Of a DNA stretch of 64,000 nucleotides, positions 1 to 10,231 are shown piece by piece. Under the pieces are notes generated by a model. It ran no database searches. It saw only the letters and a program-made list of their open reading frames with translations, and was not told the origin of the DNA. A program made the position numbers and the translations under genes. The stretch is from Silene conica (taxonomy: Eukaryota; Streptophyta; Magnoliopsida; Caryophyllales; Caryophyllaceae): NCBI GenBank assembly GCA_029255685.2, contig CM055315.2, positions 49,815,358-49,879,357 on the forward strand, written 5' to 3'. The number at the start of each line of letters is the position of its first letter. Position 1 is the stretch's first letter.

Positions 1-1033
1 CAAAAATACGTATGTTGCAGCGGAAATAATATACTTGTGAAATAATGCGATTTAGAACAAATAAAGAACGAAAAATAACAAAGTATGATGAATGATGGAT
101 GATGATGATCGACGTGGATGATGATGGTGATCGACGATGATGCGTTTGGTGGTCGGTGATGGTGGCCGACGGTAGTGGTCTTATCACGGTGGTGATGGTC
201 TTGAATGGATGATGATCATTGATGTCGTAGTGAGGCACAACACTCAATACTTGAAAGATTGATGAGACGATGTAATGAATGAATTATGTATTTCGTAGGA
301 TAGGATAATTGATTAAGCTCACACAGATACTCTCTCAATTATTTTGAAGCTCACACAGATACTTCGGGGTTAAAGCTCACACAGATACTTTAGATTTTGT
401 AAGTAAAACTTAACAAAGAGGTTTTTAATTTATAACTTGAATGATTAAAAGAATAACTAAGGATGCCTATTTATAGTAAGGTCATCCGTCACAAACCCGA
501 CTCAAATTAGGAAACAACCAAGAAGCTTGCACGCCTCTCAATGTCACGGTCAAACCGTGTAACCCTCTCACATTAGGGTTCCCTAATTCTATCTTATGGA
601 TTAAAATAATCCTTATTTAAATCTAAAAGATAAAATAATAAAAGAAAAGATAAAGTTGTAACAAACTCCCTAACAACCCTAACAACTTAATAACTAACTA
701 ATAACAAACTATAACCAACTTTTGTAACTAACTTGTAACAACCCTAACAACCTTGGTGTAACAAACTAGTAACAAACTTTAGTAAATAAAATAAATAAGA
801 TAATTAAAATATTAAAGACTAAAACTAAAACCCTAATTAGTCTAGGAAACCGTGCGTCCCACACGTCAACCCTTGGCACGATTTCCAAGGTAGTTTCCCA
901 TTACTTTCCCTTGTTCTTTCAACACGTCTTCCCAAGCTAACTTAAAAATCCGTATTGAACCCAAATCGAACATTTTTAATCTTTTTTTGGGTCGTGGGTC
1001 ACGGCCTCTAATCCGTGCTAATGCTCCCGCATC
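1..1033. other. Unassigned repeat-like DNA
   Basis: No convincing gene is seen. Positions about 85-210 are low-complexity and rich in GAT/GGTGGT triplets. A 15-base unit, AGCTCACACAGATAC, occurs three times between 320 and 390. The stretch ends abruptly where LINE reverse-transcriptase homology starts near 1034, so it may be the end of another element inserted into the LINE. No terminal motif or target duplication was found to prove that. Confidence 0.4.
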
Positions 1034-1576
1034 ATATTCAGTGGTTCCATCCCATTAGTAGTTTCGTTCTGCACACTGCTTCTATTTTTTGAATAATGGC
1101 CTTAGGGATTATGAAGATCGATGCCCAATAAGAATGTAATAAGGTTTTTAGTACTGATCTAACTAGGACCAGCCTGCCAGCATAGGAGAGCTCTCTAGTC
1201 CCTAGACCCCTAATTCTGTTCAGCAGCTTATCAGTGGTTCCATCCCACAAGTAGTTTCGATGCCCAATAAGAATGTTAGTTTAGCGGATTTGATTGGGAC
1301 TCCCAAATATTTGAATGACATCTTACCTTCCACACAGCCTGACACCTACATTATCTCCTGTTTCACTCCCTAAGGAACCCCATTGAAATAGACATTGGTC
1401 TTGCTCTGACTCATCTGCACCCCTGAGGCTTTAGAGAAGGTTGCAAAGGTTCTTAAGAGGATCATAATTGAGTGCATATCTCCTTTGGAAAAAAGAAGTA
1501 GATCATCGGCAAACATAAGATGGTGCAGTTTCATAGTTTTGCATAAAGGATGGAATTTGAATCCCATGGTGGATGT
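1034..1576 (-). mobile_element. LINE reverse transcriptase, 3' half (decayed)
   Basis: This is the distal part of a plant L1-type non-LTR retrotransposon reverse transcriptase, read on the minus strand. Residues of the catalytic FADD box followed by LLLF lie near 1502-1513, after KTMKLHHLM. Further on come a KYLGVP motif near 1300 and ELSYAGRLVLVRSVL near 1170-1210; the last matches the thumb region of plant LINEs. Frames do not join cleanly and stops interrupt them, so it is dead. Short patches are repeated (see findings). It continues the fragment at 5631-6338; the 4 kb LTR between them was inserted between the RQGDPLSP and FADD boxes. Confidence 0.85.
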
Positions 1577-2292
1577 TGTGACACCCCGCGATATAGCATA
1601 AATATAAACAAGTAATTTGCAGCGGAAATACGATACTTTGAAAAACTTTTCGACATATTTATTAAAACTTTTTCGCGGAATATCAAAACAACAAGCGGAA
1701 GACTAAAACAAATAAGAAAGTATAAATTATACACGAATACTTAAATAAACGAGGGATAAGGTATCCCACGATAACAATATGAATTAAATCTAAACTAAGC
1801 GTAAGGGTGATTGTCAAATGATCAACAATGCTCGCTAGCCACACGTCTTCCCCAAACAGCATCAACCTGTCATTCATGAAACATGAACGCCACAATCAGT
1901 GGGGAGTAACTCAGGGTTCTCCCAGCCACTTCACGTCAAAATACATGTAAATGGTAATACAAAACATCGTATACATATGAACATGTATATAATTTCAGAA
2001 ACAATCAAATATGCGTTTCCAAACATAATCAACCTGATCAATGCATGAGCGATTAACCAAAACATGCAGAAACAACATGAATCAACATGTGAAATATAAT
2101 TAAAGGCAACAAGTGAGATGATATCGAAATCAAGTACACATTCAAATGATCGACTTATGGGCCAACAACTAGGTGGCATGCGCAATCATCAAAATCAAGT
2201 AACATCCAAGTGATCGACTCAGAGGCCAACAACTAGGTGGCATGTCTAATCACGCATACAACAAGAAACCAAGAATAGAATGAACGTCATCA

Positions 2293-2552
2293 GAGCGCAT
2301 ACGCACGACCTCTGACTAATGGAGCGCTTAGGCACGACCTCTAACGACGAGAGCGCTTAGGCACGACCTCCAACGACGGGAGTTCTTAGGCACGACCTCC
2401 AACTACCGGAGCGCTGAAATGCACGACCTCCGAAACTATGTATAGCGTATAACAACTGCCAATATGCCTAAGACCTGGCCAGACCTCTCGATGTAATAAC
2501 CTACACCGAACGACACACGGGGACCAGAGCGCTGAAATGCACGACCTCCGAC
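2293..2552. repeat. Minisatellite within the solo LTR
   Basis: Units of about 30 bases share the core GCACGACCTC and an adjoining GAGCGCT. About five copies are close together (2296-2432), with a further degenerate copy near 2525-2550. A separate ~60-base duplication containing GGCCAACAACTAGGTGGCATG-like sequence lies just before it (2159-2245). Short tandem repeats in this part of the LTR also occur in the LARD LTRs of this window. Confidence 0.75.
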
Positions 2553-4047
2553 CAATCTCGAACATAGCTAAAATCTCATTCCATGGGTGGCATTTGTTCA
2601 TTAGAATGGTACACAAACCGTACCACCGCTATCTATTCACACACAAAGTAACATAACTGTCACCAACACAACTTAGGATGACATAACTGTCACCTACACA
2701 AACTTAGGATGACGTAACCGTTAACCAACTCATTAACAATGCATAAGCTAACAATGGATAAATAAGACAACACTTATATTCATTCCATGCGAAAAGAGAA
2801 CACACGGGATTGAGTAATGAGACAAAAGTTCTAAATGCATTTCACATTACAGTTGTCCTCTGCCGTAAAATTCATATTTAATTCAAATAAAATTGAAATG
2901 ATACAAGGCCAATTGGGTCCGATTAATAAGACTTTTAGCTACAATCGTCATCAAATAACTATTTCCAAAAGACGAACTTAACTGGGGTTTATAATCTGAT
3001 CTTTACAGTATGTCAGAAATCGTCGCATTAAAAGTATTACTTCATAAAACGGGTTTAACAAAATATTTTAGGGCAAATTAAACTCCTAGCATCATCTAAA
3101 CTCTTCAATGTTTGATTATATAAAAGGCTCAGAATAGTTTCAAAGTATAAAAATGGTTTTTTGAATTAATCTTTGAGCTACTGTCCGTTCTGGGAGTATT
3201 TCAGCGCGATGTTCGTAAAAATTTTATTCTGACCAAACGACATGTAGGAAAATTACGAAATTTTAGAGGTAGACTCTAAACTTGAAATAAATAGGGGTCT
3301 ATTTTCAACATTTTCAAATATGGATATTCTAAGACGTCGAAATAAATTGTACAAAACGACGGACAGATTTGTCAAGGTGCTGAAACTTTATGAAATAACC
3401 AATGTAAACAAAACACCATGAAATTGAAAGAATATCAAACTAACCGTCTCAATGATCATAACCTCATTTAACAATACAATCCTTAATGAATTTCCACAAC
3501 TATAATCTTACCCAAAACAACCATGCAAGATGAAATTCATCCAAACATATGATTTATGAACCTAATCATGCCACTATTTAATCAAACACAATTCTAGTAT
3601 ACTAAACATTACTAGCATATAGGACACATGCAAACATATACGATTAAAGTCGAGTGACCCATGACCGTTACCTTATAGCTCGTCAATAAGCATGATTTTA
3701 ACTCAAAGCCACTCCGGTTGTCCCAAACCGCGACTAGTTACACAAATAAACGAGTTTAGCTTAGAAAACCGTGCCTTAAAGGCCACGACTAGAGGATATT
3801 ACGGAATAAATTCGAGATTTTTCTTACCTAGAAAGATGGATGGCGAGGAGAGGAAGAGATTGACGCGAAAATGGTCAAAAAACGGATAAGAAACGAAGAT
3901 TTTACGATCGTTTTAAGGTTGAAGGTGAAGATGCATGTAACCGGTGTTGTGTTTGGTGTGTACCAGCCGAAAAATAGAGAAAAAGAAGGTGTTTTATCAC
4001 AATATGGACAAGTGCTTTCATGCCAAGCTAACCTTGGGCAGCAAGGA

Positions 4048-4251
4048 TGTAACAACTCGATCCACCACGGTCGTAACACATTCCCAATAAGATGGGAGGT
4101 ATGCCTTTGGGCCCATTATTTGTCCTCACTTAAGCCCAAAAGCACAAGGCTTTGTTAATAAGTGGTGGGTAGAAGCTATTATAAACATATCACAAGCCTC
4201 ACATTCTACCGATGTGGGATAACTTTCCTCTCATACTCTTGGGGTGTTACA
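4048..4251 (-). repeat. TRIM 3' LTR
   Basis: This 204-bp LTR lies next to the polypurine tract (4252-4264 on the minus strand). It differs from its partner by scattered substitutions. Confidence 0.9.
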
Positions 4252-4398
4252 AACTCCCCCACTTAAAGAACACAACGTCCTCGTTGTGCCTCAAACTTGA
4301 CCACAACCAGGGCCAGAATTTCCCCCCGCTAGGTGTGTGGCCCGGGTACTCCCGACCACAGGCTCACCACACGGTCGCAGGGTCGCTATGATACCATT

Positions 4399-4601
4399 TG
4401 TAACAACCCGATCCACCACGGTCGTAACACACCCCAATAAGATGGGAGGTATGCCTTTGGGCCCATTATTTGTTCTCACTGAAGCCCAAAAGCACAAGGC
4501 CTTGTTAATAAGTGGTGGGAAGAAGCTACTATAAACATATCACAAGCCTCACATTCTACCGATGTGGGACAACTTTCCTCTCATACTCTTGGGGTGTTAC
4601 A
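4399..4601 (-). repeat. TRIM 5' LTR
   Basis: This 203-bp LTR lies next to the primer-binding site (about 4385-4396, minus strand). It ends at the right-hand AAGGA duplication. Confidence 0.9.
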
Positions 4602-4763
4602 AAGGAACTTAACTTACCCCTCCTCAACATGTGTCAAAATAGTAGTGCCAAGTGTCGTAGGTTAGGCCATGTGTCGAGAGCTTTAGGCCATGTGTCGAGA
4701 GTCTTAAGACATGTGGAAGGAGTGATTAGGGCAGGTGTCTAAGTTCTTTACGCCAAGTGTAAG

Positions 4764-5214
4764 TAGAGCTGGCAAATAATGACACGACACGAAAACACGA
4801 CACGAACCCGACACGAAATTAGCGGGTTTGGGTTGAGGCTTAATGACCCATTTATGTAAGTGGGTCGACACGAACACGACACGATATTTAATTGGGTCGG
4901 GTTTGGGTTGAGCTCTTTAAACACGAACCTGACACGAATGACCTGTTTACTAAAGTAATCCTAATTTTTTTTTATCCTCCATCACATAAATATACTTAAA
5001 CTTTCCAAATATGGACATGACACGAAAACACGACACGAACCCGACACGAAATTAACGGGTTAGGGTTGAGGCTTGATGACCCATTTATCTAAGTGGGTCG
5101 ACACGAACACGACACGAAATTTAATTGGGTCGGGTTTGGGTTGGAGGTTTTGTGACCCGTTTACATGTGACACGAACACGAACCCGACACGACCCGATCT
5201 GTTTGCCAGGTCTA
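4764..5214. mobile_element. hAT-type MITE
   Basis: The element begins TAGAGCTGGCAAA and ends TTTGCCAGGTCTA, an inverted pair with one mismatch of the form typical of hAT transposons. It is flanked by a perfect 8-bp duplication, AGTGTAAG (4756-4763 and 5215-5222), the hAT length. The 451-bp body is non-coding and holds two diverged ~240-bp repeats full of GACACGAA words, so it seems to have doubled internally. It would need a hAT transposase from elsewhere. Confidence 0.9.
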
Positions 5215-5630
5215 AGTGTAAGAGGTGCTAATGCCCATGTGTCGAAGTTTTTAGGCCAAAAGGAAGAGGTAGCAACGAGCGAAAGTCTCGTCGGCGGATT
5301 ATCTGTTACAGCCTTTCGTATGTTCGACATAATTTCCTCCACATAACTCCGATTGAGGTGTTTTTGGTGGCGTTGGAAAGCTAAGGAAAAGAGCTAAAAC
5401 TTTTATGTTAAAAGAAAAAGCTAGATAGGCCTTTAAAATATATTAAAATTAGTAAAAAGGACAGAGTAGCATTTCACAAGTTTAAGGAGTATAAGTAAAA
5501 GACGAGCATTTGAAATATCGCTGTAAAAAATGATAGAATTTAGATGGGATTTTATTTATTGTGGCTCATACTTATTATAAAAATAAGATTTTAATAATAT
5601 ATAAAGACTTGGAAAATATGGGGTGTTACA

Positions 5631-6338
5631 AATGTAGTATGATTCAGCAGCCTTGACAAATATATATTCCATACAAATAGTGAATAACAAAGGAGAAAGA
5701 GGGTCTCCCTGCCTCAATCCTCTTTTGCCCTTGAAAAAGCAAAACTATTGCCATTAAGATTAAGAGTATAGGTAGGGGTAGTCACACATTCCTCCAGCAT
5801 TTGTATGAAGTGAGGTGGGAACTCCATAACTCTTAGCATTTGGAAGAGGAAGCTCCATTCAATAGAATCATACGTTTTCTGCAAGTCTACCTTAAATAAG
5901 CATCTGGATGAGACTGCTTTCCTACTGTACAGTTTGCCTGGCATATCAGTATGTTTTCCTGAATGTGCCTGCGCTGTATGAATCCTCCATGTGTATTGAC
6001 AATAAGTTGGGGAAGTACTGGTGCCAATCTTGCACATAACAGTTTGGATATACACTTGTACACCACATTACAGTAGACAATATGCCTAAACTGAGAGACT
6101 GTAGTTGGATTATCTACCTTGGGAATCAAAGTGACATGAGTAGTGTTGAGTTGTTTAAGCATTCTGCCATTAGCAAAGAATTCTTTAATTGCTTTGCTGA
6201 CATCTGACCCCACAATATCCCAACAATCCTTAAAGAATTTACTAGAGTATCCATCTGGCCCTGGAGCTTTCTCATTAGGGATGCTAAACATAGTTGTTTT
6301 GATTTCCTCATCTGTAACAGGTTTCAGTAACATTTGGA
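5631..6338 (-). mobile_element. LINE reverse transcriptase, 5' half (decayed)
   Basis: The minus strand encodes the first boxes of a plant LINE reverse transcriptase. In order they are NEKAPGPDGYSSKFF near 6250, LIPKVDNPT near 6110, a fingers box GGFIQRRHIQENIL near 5985, FKVDLQKTYDSIEW near 5870-5890, and GLRQGDPLSPLLF near 5680-5720. At least one frameshift separates the fingers box from the DLQKTYDSIEW box. The usual RPISLCN motif is degraded to RHIVYCN. Upstream sequence (endonuclease) is cut off by the LTR that begins at 6339. The reading continues at 1576 across the solo LTR. Confidence 0.88.
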
Positions 6339-7577
6339 TGTTGGAGGAAGTGTCCTCGACAATAGTGTGTTGACATAATTAAAACTCATTTGAATGAAAC
6401 ACAACTGGGAGTCTTACTCTTTTAGAGTTTGACATTATTGTCATATGATGGTGATGATGAGTTGATCCCTTAAGGTCATATCTTTAGGGAATTCCGTCTC
6501 AATGGAATATTTAATTATTTGTATTGGATACAAATTAATTAATAACTATAAATTTAGAAATGATTTTACGTGACAAATATTATTGTAATAGGATTATAAT
6601 AATAATGGTCAAAGTAATAAAATTGTTTATTACACGGTTTTTATTTACTCGTTTGGGAAACGATTAAAATGAGAATGAACGCGGTTGATCATAAAATTAC
6701 AAAGAGCTATAATTAATATTATGATAATACATTTTATAAATTGATAATTACTAGCAATATTATTTAAATGTTATAAAATTGTGAATTATGAATTTTAAAG
6801 AGTTAAAATTGCATAATTAACAAATTGGGTCATGTGTTATGGGACATGTGTGACATGTTACAAATTAACACAATTGACAAAGATAAAATGGGTCTATAAT
6901 AAGACCCATTTGGACCGTGTAAATGAAGTATGTATGTGTGATGGTTGTGTGTGTAAGTATGCAAAGAGATTGTGTATGTCATACATAAAGAATATGTAAG
7001 GAATATTGTATGCATAGTGTAAGAACAAGAAGGCCATGCAGTGGTTCTTGTGGCTTGATTTGGCCGGCTATGAGGCTTGCTTAGCAAGCTCATGTGCTTA
7101 TAAAATCAATACTTACTACATGCATTAAAGATAAGTGTTGGCATTTGTTACTAGCACATAACTCCAACAACTCACACATCTTACAAATATCTCATACTTG
7201 TTGTACTTAGAAAATAGTTTTTCTAAGTGTAAATCATTTCTAAAATTAATAATATTAAGAGTAATATTGTTATTATTTCTAGTTTACTAATTCAGTTTTT
7301 CTAGTAACAAAAATTGTTTTGGTTTGAGAACGGTTCCTTGATAAGAGCTTTTGGAGACGGTCTCAATATAAACCGTTATAAGGGTATTTCGGTTCATAGA
7401 AGACTCACTAATAGGTGATTATTGATTATAAACCTTCTAAAACCAATGTAAGGAAATCCATACTTCTTATGTAATCATCATGCATGCATAAGATCTAATT
7501 AAGTTTTTATGACTAAACTTAAAGAAACAAAACTCATATTGGATATGAGTATAAAATCTGAAATTCGATTTCTAACA
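6339..7577 (+). repeat. 5' LTR of truncated TR-GAG-family copy
   Basis: It starts TGTTGGAGGAAGTG and ends TTTCTAACA. It is clearly homologous to the LTRs at 35798-37036 and 43600-44899 but diverged, which points to an older insertion. Confidence 0.88.
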
Positions 7578-7778
7578 AGTGGTATCAGAGCATTACGGTT
7601 GTTGCATGCATGATCGGATTCATGTTTTGTGTTAATTAGATTAGCACATTTTATTTCGAAATTTTGTGTTTATTATGATAAATCACAAAATAATTTTGCA
7701 TGTTAAAGTTTCTAGTTCTAAAATGGTTTTAGGACATAAAAATAATTTTATAGATTTTTATTGTTCATTTTATATGTA
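6339..7778 (+). mobile_element. Truncated copia-type element (TR-GAG family)
   Basis: A full 1239-bp LTR (6339-7577) is followed by AG and a TGGTATCAGAGC primer site (7580-7591), then about 190 bp of leader. Both LTR and leader match, in opposite orientation, the element at 35798-44899. The left flank TTGGA (6334-6338) is LINE sequence. No gag or 3' LTR follows: the match stops at 7778, where a Helitron-like 3' end starts. This is therefore a plus-strand copy interrupted or truncated soon after its primer site. Confidence 0.85.
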
Positions 7779-7812
7779 CTAGTTGTTATTCCGCGCGCGA
7801 TGAGCGCGGAAT
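7779..7812 (-). mobile_element. Probable Helitron 3' terminus
   Basis: Read on the minus strand, a perfect 9-bp GC-rich stem (ATTCCGCGC with GCGCGGAAT, 7-base loop, 7788-7812) is followed after five bases by CTAG and then T. A hairpin just before CTRR, inserted between A and T, is the known Helitron 3' signature. The position is exactly where the copia leader homology breaks off, which supports a real insertion boundary. The 5' end was not found, so the extent towards higher coordinates is unknown. It may contain the F-box-like pseudogene. Confidence 0.6.
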
Positions 7813-8224
7813 TCCAAGGGACGTAATTTAGCATTATGTAAATATTCATAATTTCATATATTGATTATAATCTTATAGTTTATCTATAAGGTGTAAGCTA
7901 CATAAGGACTGGGTAACAGGAAACGTTTCCATGATTTTATATTCATGCAAGAAACTCCCTATCCTGATAGTTATTATTAATACCGGAATTGAATATTACG
8001 AATATAAAAGGGACATTTTTTATTAGGAATTCATAAGTTTAGCATATAAAGCACGTCCGAATGTACGAAATCATAACAAAGACTAATACTGGAGAATATG
8101 CAATATGCTTATATCCATAGGTACTTGATCCTATTAATGCAAATCTTCAACATAAATTGATTGAAATACAATAGTCCAACTAAAGTTTAAACATTTATGC
8201 ATCAAACTTGTTGTGACGGGCTGA

Positions 8225-8761
8225 TTAGTCTGAGTCGTAGTATGCCTCGTCCTCTGAGAATATATTAAAAGGGCCATCTTCATAGACACTTAAATCATCT
8301 TGGTCCCTATTTCCCTCCATCCAAACGTGGTAGATGTATCTCGCCTCTTTTGTTGGTAAATCAAGACATCAACATTGGACAGAGAACACACGACCCCACC
8401 TTGTCCTAGTGATTAACCCGCCACTCCGTTCGCTCTTCACTTGAATTCTATAATCTACTGCCATTTTAGATGTGTCTTTGCCAACTACAAACAAACAAGC
8501 CCATTTTTTGCAAACTTCAGTCATACTACGTTTGTCCTGATGGTTGAGTCTGCCGAAAATGTTGGCCATCAACTCATCAGAACTAAGAAATAGATGGTGT
8601 ATTCTACTGCTTCCGTTCGTCTCCTTTAGTACGTATTGTGTGTTAAACAATGTTTTTGATCTGAATTGTTCATTTTTCCATTGTATGTAATCATGCTCAA
8701 ACTCATGCTTGTCTTCTTTGTTGAAGTAGACAACACGAACACAAGGAGGCATACTTGTCAT
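8225..8761 (-). pseudogene. F-box-like protein, nonsense-mutated paralogue
   Basis: A reading frame of 178 codons, counting one in-frame stop, starts at ATG 8759-8761. It resembles the protein at 46428-46913: VVYFNKEDKHEFE near the start, KTLFN, then an F-box-like stretch (residues about 58-93: LSSDELMANIFGRLNHQDKR followed by VCKKWACL). A TGA at 8369-8371 (codon 131) interrupts it. The same frame then runs on to a tail ending EDEAYYDSD, like the YYDSDC tail of the paralogue. At that codon the paralogue has TCA, so one C-to-G change explains the stop. F-box domains recruit substrates to SCF ubiquitin ligases; here function is doubtful. A shorter 130-residue product remains possible. Confidence 0.7.
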
Positions 8762-9350
8762 GCTGCAAAATTTAGATATTGAAGCTATACAATATCAGAA
8801 ACAACATTGGTGATACAGAAAGAAATTAAGATAACAGCAAACAACAGTATCTTCCAGCAACCAAATTAGAAGTATATGCAATATCACGACAATATTGGGC
8901 AAGATAGATTGTATCTGTTAATCTTATGTGTGAAAGACGTAGGCCAGTTGGTTATACTTACTTGTGAGTTTTTTGAAATTTTTGTTATTGATCTAACGTA
9001 TTCCTTTTAAAGACATAACAAGCATCTAATCTAGCAGGTATACTTACATAACAAGCATCTAATATATTGTTGGCCTGTATGTTGGGACAATTGTGAGCTA
9101 TACATGCAGTTCTGAGCAAGGTAGTGATGAGATCATCAACGTTGTTGTATATGGTTTCTTATCTGGTAATTGATTAATAATGATTGTGTGTGTCTGCAAG
9201 ACACATTTATCTACCACCATCACTACCTTAGGCAGTGTGTACCAGTTTCCTCATCACAACGTAACATACGTGTCTCCTGATGGAAACACCAATCTCGATG
9301 CCTTCCTAAACACTTTTAAACTACAATGATTGAATTAGCCCCTGTCTTAC
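8762..9350. other. Unassigned DNA upstream of the F-box-like pseudogene
   Basis: No gene is recognised. A short repeat, ACATAACAAGCATCTAAT, occurs twice (about 9014 and 9048). On the minus strand near 9250-9300 there is a short exon-like stretch, but no family match is evident. It may be 5' flank of the pseudogene or Helitron interior. Confidence 0.3.
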
Positions 9351-10231
9351 TGTAATACCCCGTATTTTTACGATATTTTATTTTAATATTTATTATTTAC
9401 TTTTGATATGTTATTAATATTTAAATAACTAAGTAACGGACAAGTGTTTTGTACGTTACGAGTGAGGTGTCGAATACGGGTATTTAGTTATCGAGTCATG
9501 TCGTACTAGTACTATACGGTCTAGGAATGCGTGCAAAGGTGTTACTTGGGCCTCGAGCTTTGTGTCAAGGCCAACTTAGCCCAACTCGACACAACGGCCT
9601 GATCATACAAACAACAATTTCTATCTGCTACCCCTTATAAACTCTCCTCCTAACCCTAACCCTAACCCTACAACGACACTCTCTCACACACAAACGCACA
9701 CTGCCATCATCAGAGAGCAGGGAAGAGGGACCAGTTGGTGGTTTAGGGTGGATCTTGGTGGTTCGCTTGGTGTCTGAAAAAGGGTACACGCAAACTCACT
9801 CTGCTTTTTCCAGTTTTTCCCTTCTTTCCAACTCTCTTCAACTCGTTATTGCAAGCATTTAAGCATAACTTTGATTCTGATTCTTGTTTAATGATGTTCT
9901 TTGATGTTTAGTAGTCGTGTCTAGACCAAGGTGATGTCGTCGTTGACCACCAATGACCGGCGGGGGTAGTGTTTGTATTACGATGTCATAATGTTTTTAT
10001 TGTTGTTGTCAAAACAGAGTCCCTGAACACGCTTTTCTATGCTGGTATTCGACCCTTTTATGTTGGTGTTTGCTCTGGGGTGTTAGAGTTGATAGAAGGG
10101 GTCTAGTCTGGAGTTGAGGGTGGTGGTTGTCACGGTGGATCTGGGTGGTGAACGTCGTCCGTATAGTGGGTTTCGTTCAGGGGTGTTACACATCTTCAGA
10201 ACAGTATGTTCTAGGTGTGAATGTTTGCGTG
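9351..10231 (+). mobile_element. Outer LTR, left part (split by LARD1)
   Basis: It starts TGTAATACCCCGTATTTTT, the usual start of the large plant LTRs here. It is interrupted at GCGTG (10227-10231), the duplicated target of LARD1, and continues at 32744-34465, where it ends GGGGGTGTTACA. Joined length is about 2.6 kb with no coding sequence, so it reads as a solo LTR. It contains three CCCTAA units near 9652-9672. Flanks CTTAC (left) and AACTT (right) do not match, so no target duplication is seen. Confidence 0.7.

Larger units (their letters stand above)
4048..4601 (-). mobile_element. TRIM (miniature LTR retrotransposon)
   Basis: Two direct repeats of 204 and 203 bp (4048-4251 and 4399-4601) start TGTAACAA and end GGGGTGTTACA. 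They flank only 147 bp of internal DNA. Read on the minus strand, the internal part begins with TGGTATCATAGCG, close to the usual initiator-Met primer site TGGTATCAGAGC, and ends with the purine tract AAGTGGGGGAGTT. The element is bracketed by a perfect 5-bp duplication, AAGGA (4043-4047 and 4602-4606). LTR, PBS, PPT, no coding capacity and a 554-bp length match the TRIM class. It needs enzymes from another retrotransposon. Confidence 0.92.
1577..5630 (-). mobile_element. Solo LTR (Ty3/gypsy-like) split by two small elements
   Basis: The plus strand begins TGTGACACCCC and ends GGGGTGTTACA, i.e. TG...CA ends of a long LTR. It is flanked by GATGT (1572-1576) and AATGT (5631-5635), a 5-bp target duplication with one mismatch. 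On the minus strand the start resembles the TGTAAYACCCC ends of the other large LTRs here. It interrupts a LINE reverse transcriptase exactly. Removing the TRIM and the MITE leaves about 3.0 kb with no gag or pol, hence solo LTR rather than full element. Assignment to Ty3/gypsy rests only on its ends and length. Confidence 0.65.

Noticed and set aside
1577..5630. Reading this as a complete LTR retrotransposon
   Set aside because: No second long LTR copy, PBS/PPT pair or gag/pol belongs to it; the only LTR pair inside is that of the small TRIM.
9652..9672. Telomere-like CCCTAA repeats
   Set aside because: Only three units, inside an LTR; too short to be an interstitial telomere tract.
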